Of a stretch of DNA of 5,708 nt, positions 5,531-5,708 are shown one piece after another (the first letter of the stretch is position 1; each line of letters opens with the position of its first letter). The position numbers were made by a program, and so were the translations under genes. The notes under the pieces were generated by a model. That model worked only from the letters and a program-made list of their open reading frames with translations, was not told the origin of the DNA and made no database searches. The stretch comes from JAWLBW01 sp041687475 (lineage in GTDB: Bacteria > J088 > JAWLBW01), in contig JAWLBW010000303.1 of NCBI GenBank assembly GCA_041687475.1, positions 1 through 5,708 of the forward strand. The letters are read 5' to 3'.

Positions 5531-5708
5531 CTGTTATTCCGGGGCGCCATCCAGGGCTGGCTGATGGCAAAGACTGACCCGGTAACGGCGGTGCTGGCGG
5601 CATCGGTGCTGTTCGGGCTGGTGCACTACGTTTCTTTTACCTACTTTCTGGTAGCTACCGGCCTTGGCCTTATACTGGGAGCTGCCTATGTGTTATCGGA
5701 AAGCCTGG
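5513..5708 (+). CDS. CPBP-family intramembrane metalloprotease fragment (CAAX protease / bacteriocin-immunity type), both ends missing
   Basis: The frame reads AGVGEELLFRGAIQGWL from 5513, with the motif-one residues E-E-x-x-x-R at codons 5525-5542. A hydrophobic segment follows with motif two FGLVH (Phe, then His), then a second hydrophobic run (YFLVATGLGLILGAAYVL). The third motif, His/Asn, would lie past the window. These are the conserved features of PF02517-type membrane proteases, with the Glu and His residues at the active site. Family members have several membrane helices before the EExxxR motif. Here the upstream frame is hydrophilic antisense of the regulator (for example GDDQIGQVDLQLRQP), with at best a GTG at 5396, so the true start is missing. 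Third codon positions end in A or T more often (about 21 of 61) than in the neighbouring part of the regulator gene (about 13 of 62). Confidence 0.82.

Noticed and set aside
5396..5708. Protease gene starting at the GTG at 5396
   Set aside because: The upstream codons are exact antisense of well-conserved receiver sequence and are hydrophilic, whereas the family needs membrane helices there. Truncation is the better reading.

Overview
The window is GC-rich Gram-negative DNA: it holds an Omp85/BamA-type outer-membrane barrel, a predicted lipoprotein and a sigma-54 activator of the NtrC family. No marker gene fixes the taxon. The mix would suit a delta-proteobacterial or myxobacterial-type lineage, but that is only an impression.

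Layout from left to right. Positions 1-180 hold no gene, only a cluster of short hairpins resembling dispersed REP-like intergenic repeats. A clean UUCG-loop terminator (181-210) ends a leftward gene at 240-2162 that encodes a 640-residue predicted lipoprotein of unrecognised family. A 429-bp divergent intergenic region (2163-2591) carries a candidate promoter for the lipoprotein, a 13-bp palindrome and four tandem 7-bp repeats. A rightward gene (2592-3905) follows, encoding a compact one-POTRA Omp85-family barrel. The convergent interval 3906-4258 has no gene but holds a 12-bp direct repeat around a hairpin-rich segment. The leftward gene from 4259 encodes an NtrC-family response regulator with an intact AAA+ core and Fis-type HTH. 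The last ~190 bases, on the + strand, encode the middle of a CPBP-family membrane protease that runs off the window.

The most notable point is the boundary near 5507-5530. The regulator reads as good receiver-domain sequence up to about 5525 and then meets a stop, with the first ~35-40 residues and any plausible start missing. At the same bases, on the other strand, the protease begins abruptly at its EExxxR motif, without the membrane helices that should come first. Two divergent genes both lose their 5' ends at one point. This is the mark of a deletion, rearrangement or chimeric join rather than a normal intergenic region. The slightly looser codon use to the right supports that.

Functionally, the divergent lipoprotein and Omp85 genes may form an envelope-related pair. 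The regulator is probably an independent two-component gene. I see no defence system, CRISPR array, phage module or RNA gene, and no convincing evidence of a new multi-gene system. The unusual content is the broken junction, the unfamiliar lipoprotein and the structured intergenic repeats.
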